DNA of 64,000 bases from Trichobilharzia szidati. Its lineage: Eukaryota > Platyhelminthes > Trematoda > Strigeidida > Schistosomatidae. The position numbers and the translations under genes were made by a program. The stretch covers positions 121,959,329 to 122,023,328 of the forward strand of contig OX235271.1 in NCBI GenBank assembly GCA_944472155.2, written 5' to 3'. This document shows positions 45,241 to 56,164 of this stretch, one piece after another. A model generated the notes under the pieces. That model was not told the DNA's origin, did not search any database, and saw nothing but the letters and a program-made list of their open reading frames with translations. Position 1 is the first letter of the stretch, and each line of letters opens with the position of its first letter.

Positions 45241-47097
45241 TCAATCTTTATCTTTAAGTTAACCAGCAAAACTCTTGCTTAAAACATTTTAATCTTGTGA
45301 CTATTTATAATGAAGAAAATAGTGTGAATACTGACTGCAGAAGAAACACTACTGAGCGATAAGTATGCTAATGTGGATAGTTTGAAATTTTTCTAGATTC
45401 ACAATAAGAAATTAGCTGAGATGTGATAAATTTGGTAAGTCTTAGTAGGAATATAAATTATGCCTAGAGAACATTTCATGACTTAACCTGTTTTGCATAA
45501 ATGATAGTAATAATAACAATGACACTGATAAAAGTGTACTTATACCCTTCTTCATAGAAAACATTGATAAATTAGTCTGACTAACATTCACTCTAGTAGT
45601 AATGATGACATTTTCGAGACTATCTAAGTATCGTGTTCTTTTAAAAGTGTGACATTCGCTTATTTAATGTTTTTGTTTCATCACAGCCAGTATTAGGAAA
45701 AAAACGGTGATAAATTTAGTGAAGTTGAGAAAGAAGAGCAAGTAGGGCAACTATGACGGATTAATAAAGGAGTGATGTGCTGCATCAGATTGCTTTCATA
45801 TCTATACTGGCTTTTACTTACTGTACAGAAGAAATAGTAAAAATGCTAAGTGAACTAGTTCATAATTAATCACTGTCACTGTTCGGATGGGGAACGACAG
45901 TTGCGTTTATATTTTCAAATATCATTGATAGACAAAATATAATAACTTTGTTTCGTTTACTTAAATGCATGAATACACACACACGCACACAAACACAATT
46001 ATCCTTACGCGCATGCTTAGGAGGTTTTCTTCAGTAGTATAACTTTATTAATTTTTTTGTTTTAGTGTGTACTTAAAATAAGTGGCTGTATACACATTCT
46101 AAGATAGAGAGATGTGGCAGTGATACAAAAAGAATAACAGCGAACTGTTTCATTCCATGTATGCTGTTAACACTTCTATTCAAGTTTAAAAATATTATCC
46201 TTTATTCGAACAATGTCTAACAAATTCGCATACAAAAAAATGTGGACAATAAGACTAGAAACATTCTTTCCTGTATAATCGAAAATAATTCTGGTAGTGT
46301 AACTAGTCTAATCAGTCCAACGAGATGTTCGCGCTTATAAGTGCGAAATCTGGTTAGGGGTACATTTAAAATATATATTGTAGGCATCTAAATTTGTCTT
46401 CCGTAATCTCCTTAATATTGGCTTCTTTTAGGATTTTTTTCCGTGTAAATTATTTATTTAATTTTGAAAGGCGAATGATTTTTTGATTTTTTCTGATTTG
46501 TAAAACTTAAAAGGTTTGTTTGTAAGATGACGAAACTCAAATAGCTCATGAAGTTATCTAATCCTGAGTTTTGTAGAAAATAATTTAACCAGATGTATAT
46601 TTTGTGGCCACTAACCTGAATAGTCTAACACATTGGTCACGGTGTTTGGCGCTCAATGCGAATTACTAGGAGGTTATTTTGCATTGAGATTCATTCGTAT
46701 CCATAGTTCTGGTGGAACTCATGTTCTCTTAGGGATTTGAAATTGAATCGCTCATTTTTGAGGTCAGTTGATTATTATTATTATTATTAGGCTATGTGGT
46801 TTGCTAATGAGCTTCAATATAGCTGAATGGTGCATATTTGTCTATAATCAGAAAGTAATCAATGCTTTCTGTGTAATGCCTAATTGTTGATGCAAATCTA
46901 CCAATTGAGTGTGTAACGAGCGGAGCGCTTAGTCTAAAAGCGTTATATTCTGTGTTAGATATTGTAAAGTAATTTATTGGGGATTACATCTATGGAGAAT
47001 ATATGGAGAGATTATTAGTAACTATGACATTTTTGTCTTGCAAATTTTTATTATCCTAAAGACAAATTCGCATGATTTTCTTTAATTCTTATTTTCT

Positions 47098-47632
47098 ATT
47101 CCTTTAAGTTCCCAGTGGAACATAGGGCTTCAAACTAGAGGCTTGAATTTTCGGTAGCAGTGGTGTTTATTTTTCCGGGATGGAGTTGCTATCCTCATTC
47201 CCAACCCTCTGACTTTACCAGTCTTACTGTGGTGAGAGCTGGCTGCTAGCCAAAGTTGGTAGACAGTAATTGACGTCAGTGTTTATGTCCCCAATATTGG
47301 TGGTGAGAAAATGAGAACAAAAGCTTTGCGTAGGCGGATACAGTTGGCATATAGATGATCTGACACAGCCACAAAGAGATGCAAGGTTAACCTTCTGTGA
47401 GAAACAAACAATCAAAAGATTGTATTTTCTACTAACAATAATCTACAATAATGTAAATTAAAATCTATGATTATGTGTTGATTTTCCTTAATAAACGATC
47501 GGTTGCCTGGCCCTTGTCTTCCGTTGTTACATTATTACTGGCTTAGCAAGGTGAAAGAGTGCGTCGGCCGGTAATCGAACCCCGAACCATGTGCGTGGTT
47601 GGCGAGTATCCTACCGCTGAGCCACGACGCAT
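47098..47632 (-). mobile_element. SINE-R copy split by a nested insertion
   Basis: The outer element is SINE-R in reverse orientation. Its tail is at 47098-47150 and its tRNA-like head at about 47555-47632 (A box TGGCTCAGCGG, B box GGTTCGATTAC). Between the body halves ACCAGTCTTA and TTATTACTGG lies a 310-bp insert (47225-47535) absent from the copy at 52965-53190. Confidence 0.8.
47225..47535. mobile_element. Nested repeat inserted in SINE-R
   Basis: The insert shares its ends with the reverse complement of 48467-48740: CTGTGGTGAGAGCTGG at the left and TTGCCTGGCCCTTGTCTTCC at the right. The inner parts diverge but align in patches. The class is unknown. A 3-bp TTA could be the target duplication. 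Confidence 0.65.
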
Positions 47633-47728
47633 GATATTAAAACATATTTTCTACCAAAAATCAAACATTAGTGTTAATAATTAACTGTTTGCCTTCTTTA
47701 ATTCTTGCATGTTTTTTTTAATTTCAAG

Positions 47729-48066
47729 GTGGACCTTGTTTTCATAATGTGGATTATGCTGCCCAGTTTCTTACTGCATACATGCACAATCGAAATCATG
47801 ATTTACTTCAAACAATTCTCACTGTTCAGACAATTAATCCAGATACTGCGACACTGTTACCTGAAGAAAAGAAACGTGGTCGTTATAAAATTGACAGTCT
47901 GTCAGTTTATATCTCTTCTTTTACATTGTGTATTCTAGTTTTATTATTTATATTTGGTGTATTATTCACTGTTAATCATATTCAACGTCAACGATCAAAT
48001 TGTCATTTACGCTCAACTAATGCATCGTTTAACAAAGGAAATTTAGGACAAAAAAAGTTAAAAAAA
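47729..48066 (+). CDS. Notch receptor, NODP, transmembrane and juxtamembrane exon
   Basis: The first residues (G-P-C-F-H-N-V-D-Y-A-A-Q-F-L) complete NODP. A hydrophobic helix follows at 47896-47976 (I-S-S-F-T-L-C-I-L-V-L-L-F-I-F-G-V-L-F), then the basic stop-transfer stretch H-I-Q-R-Q-R. The Gly-Val at 47956-47961 sits near the cytoplasmic end of the membrane, as at the gamma-secretase S3 site of known Notch proteins. The exon ends in a Lys-rich stretch (Q-K-K-L-K-K) that could belong to a nuclear localisation signal. The acceptor is TTTCAAG at 47728, phase 1. The donor is AAAAAA/GTAAGC at 48066/48067, phase 0. Confidence 0.92.
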
Positions 48067-48237
48067 GTAAGCATATTTAATGAATTAAACGAATATCAGA
48101 ATACTTATTAACAATTTTTAAGAATTCCATTTAAATTGTCAATGTAAATTTCCCCGTTCTCTTCCTATGATCAATCCTAAACTCAGGGGCCAAGAAAACG
48201 TTGGTTTCAAATAACTTGAATCACTATGTTACTTGAC

Positions 48238-48390
48238 TGATGGTTAGCAGTGGAATCCAGACTGAGCGTTTCGTCCTATTTGGGACTTATCAGGTGGATG
48301 TATATATTCCAAAATAAACCCTACACCCATCATTTCCAACTTTGAAGTGTTATCTACTAGACCACTGAGCTAAGAGATCCATTCGTGTGC
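48238..48390 (-). mobile_element. Sm-alpha-like SINE with hammerhead, G8 mutated
   Basis: On the minus strand a tRNA-like A box (CTTAGCTCAGTGG, near 48375) is followed by about 80 nt. Then comes a hammerhead with canonical spacing: core CUGAUAA, stem II GUCC/GGAC, GAAA, GCUC, GUC, then UGG pairing with CCA. The core differs from CUGANGA only at G8, changed to A. G8 acts as the general acid through its 2'-OH and pairs with C3, so cleavage is expected to be lost or slow. Confidence 0.75.
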
Positions 48391-48466
48391 GACGAGTATC
48401 AGTTGTTTATTGAAATTTTATCGGTTCAAGATGCTCCGTCTTTCTTAACATGTTAGCTTGTAATAT

Positions 48467-48745
48467 TGTAACGACAGAAGACAAGGACCAGGCAACAGAT
48501 TTTATTGAGAAAATCAAGAGATATTCATAGAATTCTATGTGGCCGTTTCTCAGAAAATCAAGCCATATATCTGCGAATCATATTTCCACACGTCAACTCC
48601 ACTGTGATTGGCTGGTGATTTTCTCAAGGTTAAGCTTTGTTATTGTTTTTGTCATGACCCTGATTCGGGACGTGAACTTTGATGTAAATTGTTGTCCACA
48701 ATTTTGGCTTGCAACCAGCTCTCACCACAGTATGGATGGTTTGAC
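48467..48745. repeat. Dispersed repeat related to the insert at 47225
   Basis: Reverse-complement relative of the insert nested in SINE-R, with matching ends (GGACCAGGCAACAG and AACCAGCTCTCACCACAG). Class unknown. The two copies in opposite orientation 0.9 kb apart flank the transmembrane exon. Confidence 0.65.
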
Positions 48746-49969
48746 AATACTTTAAAGTTACCATTAATGTTATTCGGTTCAGGCTTCGTCGAAGCGCTCA
48801 TACTGGGAGGGAACATTTCAACAGATACTGAGCATTTCAGTCAACAGGAAATTCTAAAATGATTCAATTTCAGTAATAATTGATATTATATCGGTATTTT
48901 TTACGAGATGACAGGCCTTTTCCAGTGGTAGAAATGCAAAGTAACCCAAGTAAACCTTCATACCTAAATTTATTCTAAATGAATGCTGTGTACTAAGCAA
49001 TGTACATAAAGCGTAAACTTCGTGTGCGGATACACTTATTTATTTCAAAAGCCATTAATGTGTGGAAATTAAATATAACACTGCCTATAATCGATTATGA
49101 TATAGCAATACACACACTTCACTTATTTATTTTACTGCAGTTTGTAAACGAACATGGAAACTATCCTTATTCCATGCTCAGCCGAGAAATAATGTGTTCT
49201 TCGTTGTATATTTATGGTATATTAGAATGCAGACTATTTCGAATCTCTCTACTTTTTGGAATTTGAACAGTTGAGTAACATTATCAGCCACTATACAACA
49301 GGCATGGTGGCTTATTGTAAATTACATTAACGTACATGTAATTGGTGGAATTTCCTCACGCGTGGTAGGAAACTAAACTTCTAATTAACAATAATAAATA
49401 ACTGATGGTCTGAATGACGAATATCAAATTCACTAAGTTGAACAAACATAAACCACGTATTATTAGTTTCAATAAATTTGATTTCTTATGGTAGTCAAGT
49501 TGTAATTGTGAATGGATATCAAAATGCATTCAAATAACTGACCAAAGTGTTATTATAATAACAATATTATTGCTAGGAAACTGTTACTTATAGATACAAT
49601 AGACAGAAAACTGTAAAGTCCTGGTGGGTCTGTTTATAAGGTCAACTTTACCAGTCCTTACCTAATGCAATTTTCACTGTGTACCCGATAATTCAGTACT
49701 TTACTTAACCTGTAAGTACTGACGACGAAACGCAAATTAAAAAGACGTGGTTATTAAGGAAAAGTGCTCCGTATATTTGAGTAAAATAAAAGGTAAAGAT
49801 TATTCAAGAAAAAGGTCTAGAATGGATATAGCTTTATTAGAAACTCAGGAAATGCGAGTAATTGACAGCACAGCAGAAAAGCTCAAAATGGTGCTGGAGC
49901 CAGTTCGTACAGGTATAAAATTCAAAAAAAGTATTTAAACATTGGAATGCCCTCCACAGGACAGTCAAT

Positions 49970-50605
49970 TAATCGAATGATTATAAAGGAGGTTAACGGC
50001 AGCTACTCAGTGATTCGGTGATCGGACGCAGCGTTTACAGACGCAAAGCAACATGGATTTCGCCTGACTGACACACCACGAACCAGATAGATTTCATCTC
50101 AATGCTGCTCAAGGAAGTGGAAACGCAGCTAGCCTGCTGGATACAAAGTCGAGAAGGGGAGCAGATGTGGGCGGGCTCAGACCATCATCTAGTTCAAGGA
50201 ACCTTCAAGGTGAAGCTGAAATCCCTGAAAACAAATGGAGACAGACCACAATTCAAGTTCAACATTCAGAAACTGAAGGACGAAACTACAAGGGATGCCT
50301 TCGCTATAGATATCGGCACCCAAGAGCCGATCGCTCAAGAAATATGTAAGAGAAAATGGAGATGGATCGAGCATACATTCAGGAGGCCATCGAGTGACAT
50401 AGCGCGCCATGCCGTGGCTCGAGTGGAACCCGAATGGGAAGCGACGAGTGGGTCGTCCGAGGGTGATATGGAGGAGATGAGAGATTATGGGTAATCGTGA
50501 ACCCAGTTGAAGAGGACAGCAGAAAATAGAAAGTGGGGATGTGTTGTTGAAGCCCTATTTTCCACTCGGAACCCAAGGAAATGATAATAATAATAATAGT
50601 AATAT
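49970..50605 (+). mobile_element. Internally deleted RTE-like LINE
   Basis: The left part (to about 50310) encodes the end of the endonuclease and the following linker (Q-I-D-F-I-S near 50090, S-D-H-H-L-V near 50180). At about 50315 it joins directly the C-terminal E-P-I-A-Q-E-I-C-K-R-K-W-R-W motif. The whole reverse transcriptase is missing, yet the frame runs through the join. The 3' end is TTGAAGCCCTATTTTCCACT with a GATAATAATAATAAT terminus. Without polymerase it could move only in trans. Confidence 0.78.
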
Positions 50606-50772
50606 TAATAATGTCAGCAGTAAATGTCAACAAAGTGAATTCTGATTTATAGAACAACTAGATCCATACTTTTGAAACATTTTAAAAATTGAGCTTAGAT
50701 AACATTATCAATTAGAAAGGGCTTAGCTTTGTTTCCTTCTGAATCTCTCTCAGGTTATTTTTAAACTTTTAG

Positions 50773-51054
50773 GTTTTCAGAGCAAAAATATGGTATCCTA
50801 GTCCTGGTTCGATTCATGATCAAATAACAATCCACAATTCATTCAATAACTATAAAGCTTCAGAACTCAACGATCATAAATACACATCATCGAAACTGTC
50901 AGGTTTAGAAGTTTTTTCAACAACATTTGGAAATGAAATTAACGGCATACAAACCAAAGTTGAGTCTGTTCATGAATTAAATAAATGTTATGAAATATTA
51001 CGTGGTAAAGCACATGATAGTACGCCATCTTATCTATTGTCTGCAGACTACAAT
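50773..51054 (+). CDS. Notch receptor, RAM-region exon
   Basis: The exon has 94 whole codons, starting V-F-R-A-K-I-W-Y-P-S-P-G. I-W-Y-P (50788-50799) fits the hydrophobic-W-hydrophobic-P motif with which the Notch RAM region docks on the transcription factor CSL. It stands just after the membrane-proximal basic stretch, as in other Notch proteins. The rest is Ser/Asn-rich and not conserved to my eye. The acceptor is AAACTTTTAG at 50772. The next AG (50780) would shift into a stop within seven codons, which supports this start. The donor is CAAT/GTAAGT at 51054/51055, phase 0. Confidence 0.88.
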
Positions 51055-52964
51055 GTAAGTTGTATCAATGTTTTATGCCAAGTGATTTTTCGATGAAATT
51101 CCAATTCAGTTTATACAATCCAAATAATTTTATAAAGCTACATGAATATTGTGGTCTATTTTGACATTGAAACGTACGCCAATGCAATAAGCCAAGTTCA
51201 GTGTTTTGTTGAAAACAGCAAGTTACTTTAAATTAAAAGTTGCTGCCCTTGAAGCAGTAGTGTAGACATTTGACAGTCGAGTGACGACACTATTTGAAAT
51301 CATGTAATTATCATTTCAAAATAGGAACAATAATTGTCTTCGCCAATTCAATCCCTCACTTATATAGCGCCAGTGACATATAAACCTCAAAAACAGCATA
51401 TTGGTTGGTTGAATAAGAGTGTAAGAAAATACAAAGTGCTTACTAAAACAGGAAACGGAGTTACTTAATATTAATTACTTTCAATGAAGTTCAGTTCATT
51501 AATTTTGGAAACAAAACAAAGTCAAAGGTTTGCTACTGGCTTCACTTGATTTGTCAACTTGAATCTCCAGTAAATAGCCACAATGTAGTGAAATCTTCTT
51601 ACTAATTTTAGTGCAATTATATTACACTTAACTTTTTTTTAAATTGTCTGCCCTTTTGTAATCAGTTTTCATGCAATCGGACAATACTCAAAATGAAAGA
51701 TACGTTTCCATGTGCTATAGTTTCACCTCATTAAATAGCTATACTTAGCGCTTACAAACAATTATTGCTTTTACAATGTTTTCTCTAGATAATCCGCGAA
51801 CTGTATTGAGCTAGACTCAGATAACTGTAAAATATTATCAAGTGGAAGTGAATAAGTTTCACATCCCACCTTATTGTTGTATATTAATATCACAAAAATA
51901 ATTTAAGTATGGTATAGATTCATGCACGCAGAATTGTTTTTGACTCTTTACTCACATTAACATAAGAGTTCTTACAAATGCTCAAATAATTCTCAATAGA
52001 GTTCGTCACTGGAATTACGATCAAGCATAGACTCCCGTTTAGTATTCTAGAGAAGTTTAGAACTAATCCATTGTGAAGGTTAAAAAGTGTTGACTTGAAT
52101 GTCTGGAACTTCCATCCATACTAGCATAACATTGTTTAAGCACTTACAGTGATTAAAATCTTTATTTTAATATGAGAAACCTGCATTATAGAATCGAATT
52201 TGTCATTTGGAAATTACACTTATGAATGTGTTGGTTAACGTTAATAGTTTTCAACTGATCATATTGATTTGTTTGCTTTATTAGTGGTAATTATGGTGTA
52301 AAATAGGTCACGTATTGTGGGGTTTTTAAAGGAGACTGTAATGGATTTTCATATCGAACTGTGGGATTTGCAAATTACAAATTAGTTTCTTTGTATTGCC
52401 AGTGCATCCGAGTAGTAGTGTCTTGAACTGACTCCATTCTTTTAACTTCGTCTAACCGGTTTTATCACTGATGAGGTCAAATGGGATAAGCGAAATGGTC
52501 GTCTAGGATGTCAATGACATGGATCTGTCTTTCAAACACCACTGAACTTCCCATTATGGCATATACCTTTCCAGGTATTTTTTGAAATCTCATCGATAGT
52601 ATATTTCAAGTAGAATAGTAGTTGTTAATCAACAGAACAAGGACTGTATTTCTCCAAAGATAATTTTAGAAGCAATTAATTTGAAGATTTTTAAAACAAC
52701 ATTATACTGTGAAATTTAACAGTTATGTCACATTAAGTAAGATGGTGAAGCGAGAACTGGCCATAAACATTAATTATATCCTTAAAACTCATATATAACC
52801 TAAACAAATTTGTAATGCACTTATTATGTTTGTGGGATGGTGTAATACCACTCAAGTTGTCCAGACTGTGAAGTAGGTTGGGCAGGATTCGAGTCCACTG
52901 AGTGCTTAAGAAACTGGCCAACATCTCCAAATATCATTGAATGTGCTGGTGATGATTTGTGTTT

Positions 52965-53190
52965 TTTTATTCCTTTACGTTCCCAGTGGAATACAGGGCT
53001 TCAAGCAAGAGGCTTGGAGTTTCGGTAGCAGTGATTTTTACGGAATGGGGTTGCTAGCCTCATTCCCAACCTTCCCTCTTTACCAACCTTATTACTGGCT
53101 TAGCGAGGTGAAGGAGTGCGTCGGCCGGTAATCGAACCCCGAACCACATGCGTGGCTGGCGAGCACTCTACCTCTGTTCCACTGACGCAC
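52965..53190 (-). mobile_element. SINE-R copy (tRNA head, RTE-like tail)
   Basis: On the minus strand the tRNA-like head lies at about 53190-53115, with B box GGTTCGATTAC and GCCGACGCAC. A 100-nt body follows, then the tail GAAGCCCTGTATTCCACTGG, GAAC, and an AAAGGAATAAAAAAA end. The tail corresponds to the 3' ends of the RTE LINEs at 8625, 25945 and 50550. The head resembles that of SINE-C. Confidence 0.8.
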
Positions 53191-54660
53191 GATTTATGTC
53201 TTAAGGATAATAATTGGTTTAACTGACAATATGGCTTTTATATCTTAAAGCCCAACCATGATTTTGTCGTAGTGATAAGTGACATGATACGGAGTTTTGT
53301 ATTACATAAATAATGATTCTTTCTTGTGTTGTTTAACTTTTGAGCATTTTAAAACAGTGACTTAGTGTTACTTCATACTATTTCTAACTCTTGCAGTATA
53401 ATGCACATATATTGAGTACCACCGAACCAGTTCTTCACTTTTTTTCAATCTTATTATCCACTTTCGTCGAATGCTAACAAGTAGTACGATGCGAATACAT
53501 ATCTAACTCATTCGTATTGAAACTTTTGTGATAATCAGTGTAGCTGTCTCAAATCCATGGGTCTAATGCACTATTTGATTACCAAGCTATATCACATAAC
53601 AGCAAAACATACTTAGGTATCCATCATACTTCAAGTTCAGGGCAATTAAATTTTAGAAAAAATTTATCTTAAGAAAAATCACTTCATTCCAAGTCTGGTC
53701 AGTAAGTTCCAATCTTATCACCACTGCTGTCTAGCTTCGAAACAGATTTCTCGCTTATAAGAATTTGGAATAAGTACTCATGTATGACAGTGGGTGGCGT
53801 TTGCATTGTAGCGCGAATCAGTACTCTGTTGTCTACGACTTGTGATCACGCTCAACCTTGACAACTGATTTAAAATAATGTAACTAGGATCTCAATAATT
53901 ATCCAATTCATTTGCTGCACTAGGATGAAGAAGTATAGTCTGTTGATCTATGCTAGTGGTTAGCAGACAGTTATGTATTTATCATAATACATAAGAGGAG
54001 TATTTGTTAAGTGAAGTCAAAGTACATGAAGTGAAGAATTTACAGTCTTGTTTTGTGGAAGGTAACAAAATGCCATGTCGTACCAATTGAAGATAGATTG
54101 ATTTGAGATTACTAGAAAGAGAAACAATACAGTTTACAAAGAACCTAATAACTGTAATTTCTTGTGAATTGTTTTCCCAAAATAATCGTAGCCTTTGATT
54201 AGATTTCCATTAAATTTGATCTTTCTATCTTCATTCTATTTACCACATGGTATGAACAACATTATCATCGTAATTAATTTAATTAACTTGCTTAGGTAGC
54301 GTAAAAGCTTCACAATATTGACCTTTAAATAATTCACATAAATAAAGCTGAGAATCAAAGTAGTATTGTAATTTAGATTTACTTGAAATTCGCGCTTACC
54401 TCATTTCTCAAAAGGATTTCTCGGAAATATATCTTACTTCGGTCGATCCTCTTTAAATCAGTTTTAATATCGATCTTATTGCATATCGATAACAAATTAG
54501 AAAACTCTTAAAAACTATAGACAGCTATTTCATCGTAATCTGAGAGTTGTTTGAAGTAGTTTTTCACAATGTTGATAGGGATCTAGATTCAGGTTGTTTC
54601 GGATGCTTTATTACTTAAACACGGAGTTGTAATTTAATGTCATGATTTTCGAATTTTGTC

Positions 54661-55165
54661 AATTCATTGATATATTGGAGGATTTCATCATGAGGTGACA
54701 TTGGTTAGACAACCATTGGAAAGCCTGGGAGTACTAAAGAGCTCTTTCGTCCTGGTTTGAGACTCTTCCTCAGTACGTATCCACCGGGGCTCGGACCCAG
54801 GACGTTCTGGTTACAAGGCGAGCTCGTGAATCATTGATCTGACGCTCACTAGCACTGGCCTTATTCAGGTAGTTGCCTGCGGTTCCAGTGGGAAGCCGTG
54901 ACCAGTAGGGTGCAGCAGGTTGAAGGCGAAACAGTAACTCATCGAAGAAGACATTGCAAAGTGGTCACGCTATGTCGTGAGTTGGCAGAGGATAGAATTC
55001 ATGGGCTGGCCATTGGACGAGGACTCCCAACCTAGGACGAAACAGTTGGCTATCCAGTACTCCCAGGTTTTCCAATGGTTCTCTAACCGATGTCTGATCA
55101 CGATGAAATCCTCTAACCATTCAAAAAAAGTCACTAAAAACCAATACTTGATAATTCATGATATA
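54661..55165. mobile_element. SINE-H pair with target-site duplication
   Basis: AATTCATTGATATA (54661-54674) and AATTCATGATATA (55153-55165) differ by one base and are read as a 13-14 bp duplication. The left half is an inverted tail, hammerhead-like core (AGGAAGA) and tRNA head. The right half is a forward 5' body and tail in which the tRNA head is deleted. It ends CCAATACTTGAT, which gives the family's 3' terminus. Confidence 0.78.
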
Positions 55166-55299
55166 GTCATCCATTTGTGCTCCTTGGTCTTAAATGTTTC
55201 CCTATTTTATATCTAGTTGCTATGATATCTACTTCAAAATCAATTGGAATTTACGTCAGTTTAATTTATGGGCTGTATTTCTGCCTTTTTTTTCTACAG

Positions 55300-56051
55300 A
55301 ATTTACCGCTACGGAGTAATCATATCACAGACTATAATGATTTCAGTGTGAGTCAGTTAGTTGGTAATCGTCACACTTCATCAATTGGGAAGTACTCTAT
55401 GCATTCGCCAACAATATCTACGTCATGTAATTCACCAAACCACCTATATACAAATATGTCTTCATTGTTATTATCACATCAGTCACAGAAACCACAGCAC
55501 TCGCATACACCACTAGTAACATTTACAGAAAATGACAACAATAGTAGTACAAGTAGTACGGTGACAACAACTGTTACTATGAATGGGATGAATAATTTCG
55601 ATGATGTCGAATGTCAACAGAATGAAAGTCTTAATAATTATCTAACTATGCAAGACTTATACCAGTTTTTACAAGCAATCCCACAAGCCGAATTGAATAG
55701 TTTCCAAAGATGCCTTCAAAAAGTTATACTTAACTATTACGACTGTGAAGAATCAGCAAACATTGCTAATTGTGAGAGCTTTCAACAACAACAACAACGT
55801 GCATTCACTTCACTCAGTAAATCTAAAAACAACTATGAAAATACTGAATTTAATGCAGTATGTCGACTTCTTACTCATATAGACAAACCAAGTACTAATG
55901 ACAATTATAGTAATACTTCACAGATGTTCCTACAAAACTCAATGAGTAAAATAGCTGCTTGGCAAATGATTTATAAGTCAACACATCTATATCGTTTACT
56001 GAATCTTAGGATCCCAGATACTGGAGAGACACTGCTTCATATATCTGCAAG
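55300..56051 (+). CDS. Notch receptor, linker and start of the ankyrin domain
   Basis: The exon encodes about 250 residues. Most form a low-complexity cytoplasmic linker rich in Ser, Thr, Asn and Gln, including a five-Gln run at 55785-55799 and a probable helix (D-L-Y-Q-F-L-Q-A-I-P-Q-A-E-L). The last residues (I-P-D-T-G-E-T-L-L-H-I-S-A) open the Notch ankyrin domain, matching the family pattern T-G-E-T-A-L-H-L-A-A-R. The acceptor is TTTTTCTACAG at 55299. The donor is at 56051/56052 (AAG/GTAAAA), phase 2, with the Arg completed by A at 60498. Confidence 0.92.
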
Positions 56052-56164
56052 GTAAAATCGGTGTATTGCTGTACTTTTTCTTTAGAATAATACGAGATAC
56101 TGAACTAAAATTAAGTAGTTTGGAAGAAAATTATAAATATAGCAAAAATATTCATTCAGACATC

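Larger units (their letters stand above)
28141..47728. other. Large Notch intron (19.6 kb)
   Basis: This is the longest intron, splitting the NODP segment. In order it holds a PLE-terminus relic (28226-28305), SINE-C (29212-29370), a small foldback (29762-29861), a SINE-R relic (32745-32890), a SINE-H inverted pair (33714-34231), an RTE fragment (36240-37065) joined to an SF3A2-like segment (37066-37391), a SINE-H fragment (38733-38850), an Sm-alpha copy (39228-39415), a dispersed repeat (40080-40285), SINE-C (40290-40490), a SINE-H palindrome (41160-41502), the CR1-like LINE (42020-45240) and SINE-R with a nested insert (47098-47632). I recognise nothing in 29900-32700, 34240-36230 and 45250-47090. 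Confidence 0.8.
48067..50772. other. Notch intron
   Basis: A 2.7-kb phase-0 intron with an Sm-alpha copy (48238-48390), a dispersed repeat (48467-48745) and an internally deleted RTE LINE (49970-50605). Nothing is recognised in 48750-49960. Confidence 0.8.
51055..55299. other. Notch intron
   Basis: A 4.2-kb phase-0 intron containing SINE-R (52965-53190) and a SINE-H pair (54661-55165). Nothing is recognised in 51055-52960 or 53200-54650. Confidence 0.8.
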
